Translations under genes and position numbers: made by a program
In this document: in pieces, positions 10,409 through 22,383 of the stretch
Layout of the letters: each line of letters begins with the position of its first letter
Position numbering within the stretch: position 1 is the first letter of the stretch
The notes under the pieces: generated by a model
What the model was told of the DNA's origin: nothing
The model's database searches: none
The model's input: only the letters and a program-made list of their open reading frames with translations
NCBI GenBank assembly: GCA_026874595.1
Contig: CM049311.1
Span: 78,132,453 to 78,196,452 of the forward strand
DNA: 64,000 nt
Direction: 5' to 3'
Source of the DNA: Sipunculus nudus
Lineage: Eukaryota > Annelida > Sipuncula > Golfingiida > Sipunculidae

Positions 10409-11845
10409 GCACCATGACCAATATAATATAATCACTTAATCACCTCTGTAGCTGTATCTTCATCAATGCAGATTCGTCATGTGAAGGACTATAGTTTCAT
10501 CAACATAATGATCGTGCTCTTTGTGGTCACGTTATCATTACTATAGTTACATATTCATCATTATTACTATTATCAAATCAGCAGTAGTACTAAGTTCACA
10601 TCATCAATATTGCTTTCTGCATTCAAATATTGTCGCATAGTCATTATACTCTAGTTTCGTCATAATAGATATAGTTATATCATCAGCATGATCAACACGT
10701 TAAATCACGTCATCACTGTGGTGACATCATCCTAATCGGCAAGATCACATCATCATCAATTATGTCAATATGATTTTTTAAAATTATAAATATAATAATT
10801 TTTTTCTTATTTTCATTGTTTTCCGTTTTCCCAGATGTTTATTCTGGCATCGATATTACAAAATATCTAATATATTAGGTTTGGTTTGAGAAAGCGCCAT
10901 ACTTTATGTTTTTTTAACATACGTGGTATTAAATATGTGCCTTTAAACAAACCTGACAAGTTCCCTCGTTGCACTTATGATCGATAAAACCATTTTCTCC
11001 ACAATCAGTGCTATTCATAGATTAACTCGAAGCATGTAATCATGACAAGGCGTTCCCGGTCGTCTCTTTTTCTTGCGAAAAGAGACCCCTGGGGGAGGAT
11101 AAGATAAACGATCTGATCACTTCAAGTGGACTTGCCCAACGACAATGGCAAGTCATAGCTTTCAGTGCTCATCTTATGTTGACAAGGAAGTATATAGGTT
11201 ATATATGTATCTATGGACAAACACAGATATACAAAACAAATAACACCAAAAAAATGCAATCTCTGGAATACAGGCCTCCGCTTTGTGGATGGTAAAGTGG
11301 GGTATTCTACAGCCTGTGTTTACATTCACTTATCGAGCTCATATTCCCCGGTATATTGGTCCATACAACAAGTGTTGGCATTTATTTATTCGGTTTATAT
11401 TCCCATGTTCAATCGTGTATATGTGAATGCACGTTTGTGAATATACCTGGAACCCCTTCCGGCATCCGGATTATGGCCCGGATCTACACCAAAATCTAAC
11501 CGATTCTTCAAAACCCTTTGCCAAGGGTCCCTGGAAGTTAAATGGGATTCCATTGATATTTGCATGAGTTATGTTGTGAACAAACACACCCATAACACAA
11601 AACAAATTATAAGCATGAATTTCTTTTTCGGGTACCCCGCCAAAGATAACAAATCTTAAACATATTTCTTCTTTTAGCACAATATAGGTAGTGAAATGAA
11701 CACCGTAACCTTAAACCACATGGCCGGCGTATAAGACTCCATAATGGGTTCTGCATGATTCGGCCACATTTCATTCTGTTAAACTCCAAAATACGTAAAA
11801 AAAAACTTTTCGTTTAGTTCCTTGAAGAGTGCAGAGGCCCCTTAC

Positions 11846-12011
11846 CTCCTCCGCTAAATAGCTGACATCTGAAGATGGTGACATCTGAGTAATAACTAAA
11901 ACATGTTGGGCTTTTCAATGCATTTTTTAATTCGCATCCAGTTGTATCCAGTGCGGCCGGCACACTGTATTGAAGGACGAGTTCAATCACAAGCATCAGA
12001 TAAGAATACAT
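11846..12011 (-). other. Possible first coding exon of a secreted protein
   Basis: On the minus strand, ATG at 12009-12011 in good context (CCCACCCATG) opens a 55-codon frame ending at a near-consensus donor (GGAG/GTAAGG, phase 1). Residues 1-19 (MYSYLMLVIELVLQYSVPA) look like a signal peptide with a plausible AxA-type cleavage region. The rest (ALDTTGCELKN..., three cysteines) would be extracellular. A TCCTCAG acceptor lies just upstream. No matching downstream exon was identified on the minus strand, and a chance ORF is possible. Confidence 0.25.
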
Positions 12012-12289
12012 GGGTGGGGCTAGGGGCTGCCGCGGGGTCACCCTATCCGACTGTGTATGTTATCCTGAGGACAAACTTTCCATTCGTTAATGAACATATT
12101 AAAATAATGTTTTATTACTGTTCACTTTCACCTGCAACAATTTATATATGGAGATCTATCCCAGGGCCGTTATTTCTGAATCTATCCAGAGATAAATAAG
12201 AATTTTGGAATGAGGAATCATGCACCTAAACTAACAAGCAAATTCGTGGAATTAATGTCCTCCGCTTTGGGATCTTGTTGTTTTTCATG

Positions 12290-13215
12290 CTTCATAAAGG
12301 ACGGACAGACAAAGTGACAGACAGACAGACAGAAGCCAGACACTCCAAAACAAATCCCAACCAAGGTAAGCATGAGAGCAATCACTAACCAAAATTTGAA
12401 TGAAATCGGATAATATTTAGGAAAGTTACGCACGGAAAGGAAAACCTGACAGACAGACAGACAAAGTGACAAACAGATAGACGGACATATACCAGACACT
12501 TCAAAACAAATCGAAACCAGGGTATGCATAAGAGCAATGTCTGACCAAAATCTGAATGAAATCCGATAATATTTAGGAAAGTTATTGCACGGAAATGAAG
12601 ATATGACGGACTGATAAACAGAATGACAGACAGACAGACAGATGCAAGACACTCAAAAACCTATCCCTACCAAAGTTAACATGAGATTAATCACTGACCA
12701 AAATTTGAATGAAATCAGATAATATTTAGGAAAGTAATGGCACAGACACGAAAGCCTGACAGACGGACAGACAGACAGACAGACAGAAGCCAGACGCTCC
12801 AAAACCAATCCTAACCAAAGTAGGCATGAGAGCAATCACTGACCAAAATTTGAATGAAATCGGATAATATTTAGGAAAGTTATCGCATGGAAATGAAAAC
12901 CTGACAGAACTACAGACAAAGTGACAGACATACAGACAGACAGAAGATAGACACTCCAAAACGAATCCTAACTGTAAGCATGAGAGCAATCACTGGCCAA
13001 AATTTGAATGAAATCGGATAATATTTAGGAAAGTAATCGCATGGAAATTAAAACCTGACAGAAATACAGACAAAGTGATAATATTTAGGAAAGTTATCGC
13101 ACGGAAACGAAAACCAGCCAGAAAGACAGACAAAGTGACAAACAGACCGACAGACAGAAGCCAGACACTCCAAAACTAATCCCAAACAAGGTATGCATGA
13201 GAGCAATCACTGACC
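12290..13215. repeat. Satellite-like array, unit about 145-155 bp
   Basis: Five to six units, each with a GACAGACAGACAGACAGA tract, then CCAGACACTCCAAAAC, GCATGAGAGCAATCACTG and AAATTTGAATGAAATCGG, then ATAATATTTAGGAAAGTT. The AAATTTGAATGAA block recurs at roughly 12391, 12547, 12700, 12845 and 12999, and a partial unit starts near 13078. The Leu/Ser/Cys/Val-rich minus-strand ORFs here are translations of (TCTG)n. Confidence 0.9.
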
Positions 13216-13274
13216 CAATATATATATATATATAAGGCGTGTGAACCATTGCCAGGCAGGTATGACATGGCACG

Positions 13275-13291
13275 CCCCCCCCCCCCCCCCC
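13275..13291. repeat. Poly-C tract (17 C)
   Basis: Seventeen consecutive C right after the satellite array and a short (TA)n tract. Confidence 0.95.
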
Positions 13292-15690
13292 AACTTCAGT
13301 AAATCCTGGTTTCGCCCCAAGGATAGAACACTACATATTGCCACCGTCACAGGTTGAGCGAACTTATCTTCGACTATGGGTTAAAAGTAATCAAAATGGA
13401 AGTCTAGGAGTGCAAAAATACAGATGACAATCAGATTAGTTTGCCGCCCTGCCTTCCAAGACAGGACTTTTTCCATGAAGCATGTCAAGGTCTGAAAAAA
13501 AACCGTGGCCACTGCCCCGCAACGCTAACCTATTCTTACAAAACTATGTGCTAAAATCCAATTAATAAGAAATCCATCATAAATAACTTTCATTTACAAA
13601 AACCTCGAGTGAAAGTTGCAAGATAAAGAAAGTAGTTTTACTAGCTTGGAGGTACGGTTAAACATATAAGATTGGAAAGCAAAGTGGTATTCGGAGAAAA
13701 AATTCATAGACACAGGTAAAAGGAGTAATGACACGCGCACATGGCAGGAGAAAGTGTAACATAGACCACTAGGTTGCAAGCACGGTTTGCTTGGCCTTTG
13801 GCGCTGATGACGAGAAGAGAAACAATCTTTGAAGGACTGGTGTTGTTTATCCCAGATCTGATCAAAGTTGAAAGAGTCCCTGAATTGATGCTTTAAAGAG
13901 AAAGAAGGCATGAGGAAACTGAATGACACACTGACAAAGAAGAGAGCTTGTTACCTGCAAAGCTTGCGAACACAGTAGCTGCGAGCATAGTACATTTTAT
14001 AGGCCTCAAACAGATATGGCCTGAGGAATTAGTGGCATAAAAATAATCAGTTAATCCATAAGTTTACGTCTAACTTTACTTGTATTTTTAATTGTTTTTA
14101 TGTAATACATAGGTTTTTCTTATTTGACTCTCACGTCGGTTCATCTTTGAATTGATTTAGGCCGTATATTGCAGGGGGTAATAATAATGAGTCCGATAAA
14201 ATTGGGCTTATTGCATTTAGTCCCTGTGTCTTAATGTAACACCGTCTTCTGAGCAGGTTGCCAGTTGCGGCATATATGTCTGGTTAATATATCTACAGAT
14301 CATAGTTTCTTGTTAAATGTATTTGAACTGAATGATTTTTCCTGTGCTTCAGGGCAGCATTGACACATAATGAATATTCATAACTAGATCTTTCCCGAAA
14401 GCCCCTCATATTTTTGTTTGTATTAATTTATTACTCTTATACATGGCCAAAAATAAGCGATAATAGAGTTAAATACCTTGTGAATAAGATGAAGGTCAAA
14501 TATGAATAACAGGTGCAAATATGTGACATATATGACCAACATTGAGCCCAAATTTCAGCTGATAAAATCAGCCTTACTGAAGATATAGCGCAAACAGAAA
14601 ATGGTGGAAGAAACAAAAACGGAAAACAAAATTGAAATCGATGGTTTTGCACTCTGAGGAACTTGAGTAGCTCCAACCATGAAAAACGTTTAACCAACAT
14701 ATGAAAATAGAAATACTCATCAACCTTTGTCAGACTGCCATGCGCATTGCTGCTGGGAAAGCTTAAATGTTAAATTGAAATTTGATAAGTTTCGAAGAAT
14801 GAGATACGCTCTACTGTAGCAAAGGCATAGACCAAGGTACACCACGACACATGTTTTTGTAAAATTGGAGAAATAAATAACAATTCTTTTTTCATCAGAG
14901 GTAGTTTGTATCCGATTTAATGACATATATATCCTAGTGGCTATTTTCTTTGATATTTAGTCGTAGATGTAGCAACATGTTCTCATTTAGATCAGCACAT
15001 TTCCTTACGGGCAGTCCACAAAATTCCAAACTTCCAAATTGTTTGTATATTGAAGCAGGTTTTGAGAGCAGATCTGCACCCTTTACTGTGTACCTGTAAC
15101 TATAAATTGATTAAAACGTTCATGTTATATAAATATGGTATTTGGATTTAGAGCAATCTACGACACCGTATTTATTTTCGTAAATAACTCTAAAAAATTA
15201 TGCTTTTTGCAGAAATGTAAGAGTGTTACATAGCAATGATAAAATATTTCTCAGAATGAAGGATGGGTGTTTAATTTCACGAAGTTCTTAAAGCAGGACA
15301 AGGACAGATTGGTGCTTTTTTTGTTCTATAATCACTTACAGAAATTAACTTCTAACGTCCGAAGTTTATAATAAACAAGGATTTTGGTCTGACATTTAAT
15401 TAACAAAACAATGAAGTTTTATCCCCATTTGTCTCTGCGCAAATTGATATCGATTAACCATTGAAAGCGAATTAACCACAGTTAATACAATTAACCTCTG
15501 TCAGTGGCAGGGCTTCAGTTAAAGACTGGATTTTTTTGATGTTTGTCAGTGCAAGACTCGTATATATCAGACTGCGTCATCACTTAGCTCGTTATCACTC
15601 AATGTGTACGATTGCTTACCAAAGTTCCGGGTTATTGGTCTATTGTTATGAATGACCAACCTAATTATGTTAGTTTTTTTTTTATAAATT
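13292..15690. other. No supported gene
   Basis: Several minus-strand ORFs of up to 111 codons lie here (for example 13594-13929), but none shows a domain, a convincing composition or splice sites. I saw no repeat structure. Confidence 0.45.
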
Positions 15691-15694
15691 TCAG

Positions 15695-15830
15695 GTCTTC
15701 CGGGTTAACAACTTTCCTGGGTAGTTCATCACCAACATCATCTTCCAGAATGCTTGATCATAAATCATCCACAGAACTGACTACAGAGAGTGTTTCCAGA
15801 TCACTGCCACTCTGCTACATTACAAAATGA
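15695..15830 (+). other. Candidate terminal coding exon, Ser/Thr-rich tail
   Basis: The acceptor is strong (a run of T, then ATAAATTTCAG). It leads into an open frame of 45 residues ending in TGA: SSGLTTFLGSSSPTSSSR, then MLDHKSSTELTTESVSRSLP. The Ser/Thr-rich, low-hydrophobic composition resembles the C-terminal tail of a receptor or a linker. The other frames close quickly. No upstream exon was found and no family can be named. Confidence 0.3.
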
Positions 15831-18044
15831 TTCCATGTGTCGACTTTCCCGCATCACTCAATCATATTCACTATATGGTCAAAGAAAAGACATGTTTTAG
15901 TTTTCTGGGAGTTTGGCCACGCTGAGTTCCAGTCTTGAAGGAACTCTCCATCCTTTCACTCCCAGGGCCATATGGAACATCTATGAAGGATCTGGCCAGC
16001 CGCTTTAAAAAAAAGATTTATTATTTATTAAATAATAGGTTATTTCCACAAAAAAAATACAATTTTTCTTCGCAACATGAACTTTTTTTAGCCTCATAAA
16101 GCACATTATTTTATATTAGGAACGAATGACAACCCGTGCTGCTTACGAATACCACCGTTTGCTGCCCTCACAAATAGACCTCCCGGACGCATGTGGCCTG
16201 AGGTATTCAGTTTCAGGGCATTAACATAAAAGATCCTGAATTAGAAACATACGTATATATGTATTAATTATGTAGTGATATCTTTTTAAAGACTTCTCCA
16301 TTATTTATGGATTATATTGTCTATATAATGGCACTGATGCCAGATGCTTACTCAACGCAAAATACGGCCGCAGGCATCTAGAAATATTCATCAAAACGCT
16401 TTAAAATAGAAGAAAACCATAATTAAATGTCATTAGAACACTAGGGAATGTCTATTATATTGAATAAAACTAAAAAGAAGCATAGGTGGGATCAACACAA
16501 AAAAGATGGTATGTCAAAATAACTTTAGTTGATGGAATATCTAATAAAGGCATGGTTTCAATGCATCTCTCAAGTTAATCCCCTGCGTTCCTGTCTTAAT
16601 AAAAGTACTGAAACTCTTATCGGATAGGCCTTTAATAAAGGTATTCGTTTGGCCGTCCTTTTGAATTATAAAAGCATTACTCGCAGTCTCGAACTCATGC
16701 TTCCATAAAGTGTAAAACCTATAACCTGACCAGCTTTCTCCTTAACTTTCTATCAATTAGTGCCTTGTTATTCGAATGAAAATGAACTGACTTCAGTTTT
16801 CACGGTATTTCACAGTATTTGCATCAATGATTTTATAAAATGACATTGTAAAATGCCGGGTAAAAATAACACGTTTCTTATACTAAAAATGAACTAACGG
16901 GAGATTAAAGAGAAATATCGCGTCATATAAGGGTATTAATAAATAAAAAAAGGCACACGACAAATTATTTTACAATGATCGATTTGCAAATTAGAACATT
17001 GTATTCATATATGTTATAACAGAAAAAAAACTAAATTGTTTTTCAGGAATGAGAAATCTAACTATAAAACTATCCACGCCTGATGAAAGGATTTGGCAGC
17101 AAAACCCTTACTAATAAGAATTAATCAAACTTGCAATCTTCTAAGGCTTTCTGGAGCTTATCTAGTTCCCAGATTAAAGGAAGGAGACGAGGAGCTAAGC
17201 TTAATTGTTAACAACGGCAATGATAAGGGTGAGGCGACCCTGGTTTTTAATGCGTAACTTGTGCATATTGTTTCCCTTGAAAGATTACAGCGGTTTATCT
17301 TACCAAAGCAACGGAGATGGAAAATAATGTTAATAAGGAAATATGTTTAGACGTGTAATTACGATATTTTTTGTGAAATATAAGCTTCTTATACAAAAAA
17401 GAGAATCTTTATGTACGAGCGATTGTTGTTTTGTAGCCTAAGGGTTTTTTTTATCGTCACTGTATAATTCATTAGATAATGCTTTTCGAAATGTTTGCTT
17501 TTCCGGACTGGGGCTTATATATATGCTTTGAAAGATCAAAAGCTCTATCGCATACCCTCAACTATTTGGTTTTGGTATAGATGAGTCATGTGAGTAATGA
17601 ATCTGCCCGTTTATCGATTCTGTGTATGAATGACAGATATTGATGACGTCACCATAAAGGCTTTTAAAAGTTCTCATTAAATGTCACCAGTCAATACCTA
17701 TATGTATAACGATACGTGCTTGATTCCAACAGTATACATGAAAATGAACTATAACTAGGGACCTGTGGCAAATATATGGCCCCCTTTGGCAGACTTTAAA
17801 GCTTTTGCCAGTTAACCCTGAACATTTCGTTAAATGAATGTGACCATTTAAATAACTATGAATAATGCCACCGTGGCAGGGATATAGATTTTATTAGTTA
17901 TTATGCGTAATGACTCTCGTTAAGTTTGATGATGTTCATAAATTCTAGCGTTAAAACTACAGTCCTGGTTCTACTTAGGCACAACGAATCAGGTATAGTT
18001 CCTCCACTCACATGTACACTTGGACAGATCTCAGCAAATTTGCC
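15831..18044. other. No supported gene; AT-rich
   Basis: Contains T- and A-rich runs and one splice-like site at about 17045 (TTTTTCAG followed by a 20-codon frame), too short to call. TGACGTCA occurs at 17644-17651. Confidence 0.45.
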
Positions 18045-18178
18045 ATTGCCCATGTTAAAGTATTGTTTATGCTTTAAAAGCCCTCTAGCAACATGTTCAT
18101 ATGTGATTGCCCACGTTGAGTATTGTTTATGCTTTAAAATCCCTCTAGCAAAATGTTCATATGTGATTGGACAATAAG
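18045..18178. repeat. Tandem duplication, unit about 60 bp
   Basis: Two adjacent copies contain TATTGTTTATGCTTTAAAA, CCCTCTAGCAA and ATGTTCATATGTGATTG. The blocks start at 18061 and 18121. Minor differences show some age. Confidence 0.9.
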
Positions 18179-18583
18179 TAGAGAATTCAGAACGAATACT
18201 AGAAGGTAACGATTTTACGGTCAAAGTAATATGGAGTTGCTAAAACTGGTCTTATACGAATTTTTCTGCCCCGTGCAGATGAGGCGCAGTCATCCTTTCC
18301 TGTGTAAATTTTTTTATAAATAAGTCTTGAATGAAGGACTAATATGAGACCTCCCCTCCCTCCTCCCACCCAAAAAAACAACAATATAGGTTTTTACTGA
18401 TATACTGATATAGGTTCTTACAAGGGGGCAAGTAAACAAGGCAGGCCTTAACAAGTGTGCACGGAATGCTCGTTGACTAGATGACTGTCTCACGCAGGTG
18501 TACCGAAAAGATTTCTGGGCGAGATGAAAAATCCGGCGCTACGTTTCGGTATTAAGTGTATATAATTCTATTTCTTTCCCCAG

Positions 18584-18672
18584 ACGTTCCCGTCCCGTCG
18601 AGAAAGAGTGGACGCGTGCCCCCTAAATCCTCTAAATCCCCCCTGAGACGTATAATGTATACAGTAAAATGC
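18584..18672 (+). other. Candidate internal coding exon, basic and Pro/Ser-rich
   Basis: A strong acceptor (TCTATTTCTTTCCCCAG) is followed by an open frame DVPVPSRKSGRVPPKSSKSP and LRRIMYTVKC. The base composition is clearly more GC-rich than the flanks. A possible donor (ACA/GTAAAA) lies near 18663. The lysine/arginine/serine-rich composition suggests a disordered segment. No domain is recognised and neighbouring exons are unknown. Confidence 0.25.
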
Positions 18673-18779
18673 CAGATAAAAAGAACCACCTTCATGTCCT
18701 TGAAAAGTTTAGTACTAATAGGACAGCATGCGGATTGGGATCAAATAAATGTAAATTTAATACTCTAATGAGTCTGCAA

Positions 18780-20700
18780 GGCCCCAAGCTGATCATATAA
18801 TCATCGGATAAGACATCAAACCGTGAGAAACCTGTTTGAAATGATATCACATGCACGAAGTCGGACAAATTGACACATAATAGGATCTTTGAAAATACTC
18901 GCGGCCTTGATGTTCTAATATGATAATGAATGAGGATGAGGGAGAAATAGAGATGTTGATGAGAGGGATGCGCGTATATGTATTGGAAAAATAAAAAGTA
19001 AGGTCCCCAGTAAGCTTTCATGCATGAACAGTGTGTTTAAGCGCTTATCCCCCGGGTGTAGCCACAACTTAATATCAGGTTACCCCGTATTGTTCAGGTT
19101 ATTCTAAATGATAAATTCAAATGCTTTGAATTCAATATTTTGAAATTTATATCAAAATCTGTGAATAAAGAAATCGCAAAAACTCGAACTTGAACTTTAT
19201 CAAAGCGCATGACGCATATTTAATAAATAAAATATGCATATATTGGATAATGGACTAATTGCAGAAGACATCCAATTACATCAAATGTAAGTTAATAAAC
19301 ATCTATTTCAAGGTAGTATTCTGAAAGCGTTAGGGTAGGTTGAAATACATTCAGCTTCCTCCGGGTTGTAAAGTGAAATCCATTTTAAGTTATAGAACTA
19401 CAGGACTACCCTCGAAGAAATGTGTATTGAGTCGGTTTCATTTCACTTGCCCGATAAGAGAATGAAGCATTTGGCTTTCGATGACTTTATATCGATTTGA
19501 TGTTTGGGACCATTAAATAATTTTTTGTTTGTTTATGTTTTTTAGGTATGGGGGCTAGTTACACCGGAATGAAAACATACTTAAAGAATTTTTCTTTTCC
19601 TTTATTATCAACTTTAAAAAAACAGCAACTTATCAAAAACTTACCTTTGGTCAGTGTAATAATCACAGTTGATGGACTTATATTTGTTTTTGACCTTAAG
19701 CTAATTTTCTAGATCTTCTAGCTTCATAATGTATTCCCTATTGTCGCTCATTTAGGAGAACCGCATGATGCCTTCCATTGGTCACACTCCGTTTACAGAC
19801 CTTCAGATTCTGTTTTGGTCGTATTCCTGCCAGGATATAGAGCTGCGGCTATAAAAAAAGCAACTTGGATGCTCTGAATAATAGACCATTCTTGGAACTA
19901 GAAGTAAAAATAAAAGGTATAGTGACTAATAATAAAACGAGTCTTAGCTCTAATTTTTTAACATCTGAGAAAATATGGAGTATCAATTGCGATCTTCGAG
20001 TCGGAGCTCTCAAAGGTTAAAAATATCACGGTCCCTGTCCATTTTTTACTCTTTTTATACCTTGAGAGAATGTTTTATTTCTTTTCATAAATCATTTGTT
20101 ACTTTTATCATTTAAATAAACTGTGAAAGGTAAATTGGATGATGCAAAAAGTAAAATCCAATGATGATGGACGCTGAATTTAAAAAAAAGATATAATATT
20201 GGATTTTGCTTTTAAGGGAATATGGAATATTAAAGTTCCTTTTAATATAATGATCATAATAACTAAGCCGGTCTTATTCCCGAATGATGGAGACGACCAA
20301 AGAAAAAACTATTGAATATGACTCCATCCAATTTGTGGGTAATAGTATGTTAAAGGGATTGAATTTCATAGAAAGGGCTCCAATTTTATTCTTTAGCGTC
20401 AAAAATGTCGATATTTTATTTCGGAACGCTAGAAGTTGGTAGTTTAGACCTCACTAAAGTTTTGAAAGCACCTTGTATGCAATAAATGAACTAATTTCCG
20501 ACAATAGTTGCCGAGCTTTTCGTAAGATTAACCGAAACTCTAAGTATCTACATAATACATTTCTGGAGCTAGGTTTCGGTCAGCCTATTCAGCTACAAAA
20601 TATATACGGCTCCTACAAGAATAGCATGTATTGACAAGTTAATTATATATAGAAAATAAAGAAGGGAGTAAAAGGGATAGGATCAAGCGTTTGTTTTTTT
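18780..20700. other. No supported gene
   Basis: AT-rich sequence. ORFs on both strands are short and lack splice or domain support. No array or palindrome was noticed. Confidence 0.45.
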
Positions 20701-20709
20701 TTATTTGGA

Positions 20710-20725
20710 GGGGGGGGGGGGGGGG
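20710..20725. repeat. Poly-G tract (16 G)
   Basis: Sixteen consecutive G after TTATTTGGA. It is shown in translation as a proline run on the minus strand. Confidence 0.95.
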
Positions 20726-20854
20726 TGTTCTGGTAACATCTATCATGCTTAATGTGAAACAATAAAGCGATAGATGTATTTCCAAAACATTATTCAGTAT
20801 AAACATATAATTTCTAATGCAATAAACCATATATAAATGTGTGTATTTTGCTGG

Positions 20855-20945
20855 AGGTGAAAATCTCACTGCTCCTCGGCTGAGATTTGAACTCACGACC
20901 ACCCGGTTTTGAATACTGTTTCCTACCCAGACCACGTAATATGTG
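20855..20945 (-). mobile_element. tRNA-derived SINE-like fragment (family copy 1)
   Basis: On the minus strand an A-box-like TGGTCTGGGTAGGA (20921-20935) is followed by a B-box-like GAGTTCAAATC (20884-20894), then GAGGAGCAGTGAGATTTTC. The same order and wording occur at 35095-35205. The tRNA-like part would supply a Pol III promoter for a SINE. No intact cloverleaf is evident, so it is not called a tRNA gene. Confidence 0.5.
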
Positions 20946-21819
20946 GAGAACACAATTTTCCAAACACCGTTTTCTTAACCCTCATTTACTGAATAGACTA
21001 CTGGATATTCAAACAACGATCTTGTTTAAGCCCTTTGTACTCCCCCTTTCCCACCGTTCTTTGCATTTGGTCTTGAAAATCATAGGCTTTTATCATATCA
21101 GTTATAGTACATTTATTTGATCCCCCCTCCCCAAATGTATAGATTATTCAAGGCATGCGTCTAATGTCGAACACGAAGCTGCCAGTAACCTTTGTCCGGT
21201 ATATAAGCACCTGGGGAAATTGTGCTAACACTTGAATCAAGTAGAGGTAAAATAATGGAATTTTTAAGTCCTACTGTGATAACGAATAAAAATGATTAAT
21301 TGAATGGTAGCTAGTAGTAATATGAGTATCGATGTCATCAATAACGTCAGAAACGTCAGTAATCATAGGCCTCGGGGTGGGGGGGGGCATGTCCCCCTCA
21401 ATTTTCGGGATATGGACAAAGTATGATATGATGGAAACAGAGTATTATTTATCCCCCTCGCTATTTAGGGATTAAAACGCGTATTTTTTATACCTAGTGA
21501 TTTCGAGAACATACTTTTACTTTCTTGTTTCTTACTATTTATCTTTATTCTTTTTCAATTGCGCAACTCATAACAAGAAATTTAGGATATCTTGAATGTT
21601 CAAATAAAGAAATAATGAAATTAAGCAAGAATAACTTTTATTCCCAAATTATATATACCGTATTTTGCGTTGGAAAATGACTTATGAAAGATTTCATATT
21701 CTGGGTGTGCAGTGGCGTCAATTTTTCTTCCAGGGTGGGGGGGGGATGACTTTGTATATTTATATATACACACACATACTGGTACCTTTTCAAGCGTCTC
21801 TGCGTGACATATTCAACTA

Positions 21820-21836
21820 ATATATATATATATATT

Positions 21837-21880
<44 letters not shown>
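21820..21880. repeat. (TA)n microsatellite inside the hAT-like element
   Basis: A long TA tract with one TTAG interruption, ending where the nested MITE starts. A second tract (TA with a CA run) lies at about 22060-22130, after the MITE. Confidence 0.9.
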
Positions 21881-21883
<3 letters not shown>

Positions 21884-22050
21884 GTGGAACGCCAAAATTA
21901 CGACCACCTTAGGGACTGACCAAATTTGGGGGTGGTCGTATTTGTGAGACACTTAATTACCTGGATCATATATTTGGGACCAAGAAAAGTGGTCGAATTT
22001 GAGGGGGTGGTCGCAATTGCGGGGTGGTCGCAAGGCGGGGTACCACTGAT
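21881..22050. mobile_element. MITE nested in the hAT-like element
   Basis: The left end AGTGGAACGCC...CGACCACC and the right end GGGTGGTCGC...GTACCACTG are inverted relatives of each other, with TA-rich flanks on both sides. The block GACCACCTTAGGGACTGACC closely matches the element at 28579, so the two belong to one broad family. Termini of this type (CAGTGGAACC) are common among mariner/Tc1-like MITEs. Confidence 0.6.
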
Positions 22051-22092
22051 ATGAATATATGATTATATATATTTATATATATATATGATTAT

Positions 22093-22141
<49 letters not shown>

Positions 22142-22383
22142 CATACCGATGTTAATCATATTTCAAATAATTATAATATTTAATAGAAAATAAATTTTTG
22201 TAATTCAAAGCAAGGTTTAGATATAACATTTTTTAGAAAATGGATCCAAAGTCTTTAAATCTATTTATTAATATATTTTATTTGCAATATTATAATATTA
22301 TTCTCTGAAAAGTGGGAGGGATGATTACATTGGCCATCCCGCCTTGCCCCCATCCCCCCTATATTGACGCCCCTGTGGGTGTT

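Larger units (their letters stand above)
9740..10770. repeat. Degenerate ATC/CAT-rich tract, interrupted
   Basis: Imperfect ATC trinucleotides (ATCATCATCACTTTATC, TTATCATCATCATGCGG, CATCATCATGATCATCAT) occur between about 9740 and 9960 and again between about 10440 and 10765. The gap holds one end of a hAT-like element and two (TA)n tracts. It looks like an old trinucleotide array broken by an insertion. Confidence 0.5.
21710..22375 (+). mobile_element. hAT-like non-autonomous transposon with target duplication
   Basis: The left end is CAGTGGCGTCAATTTTT. The right end, inverted, is CAGGGGCGTCAATATAG. The flanking 8 bases are TGGGTGTG on the left (21702-21709) and TGGGTGTT on the right (22376-22383), matching at 7 of 8. 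CAGxGG termini with 8-bp target duplications are characteristic of the hAT superfamily. There is no transposase. The interior is (TA)n, a nested MITE and AT-rich sequence. Related ends occur at 9999 and 52456. Confidence 0.75.

Noticed and set aside
12218-12989. Minus-strand ORFs rich in CLSVC and related words, resembling cysteine-rich proteins
   Set aside because: They are translations of the (TCTG)n part of a tandem satellite and repeat with its period.
20884-20935. Possible functional tRNA gene
   Set aside because: A and B boxes are present but no acceptor stem or full cloverleaf forms, and a second diverged copy at 35095 points to a SINE.
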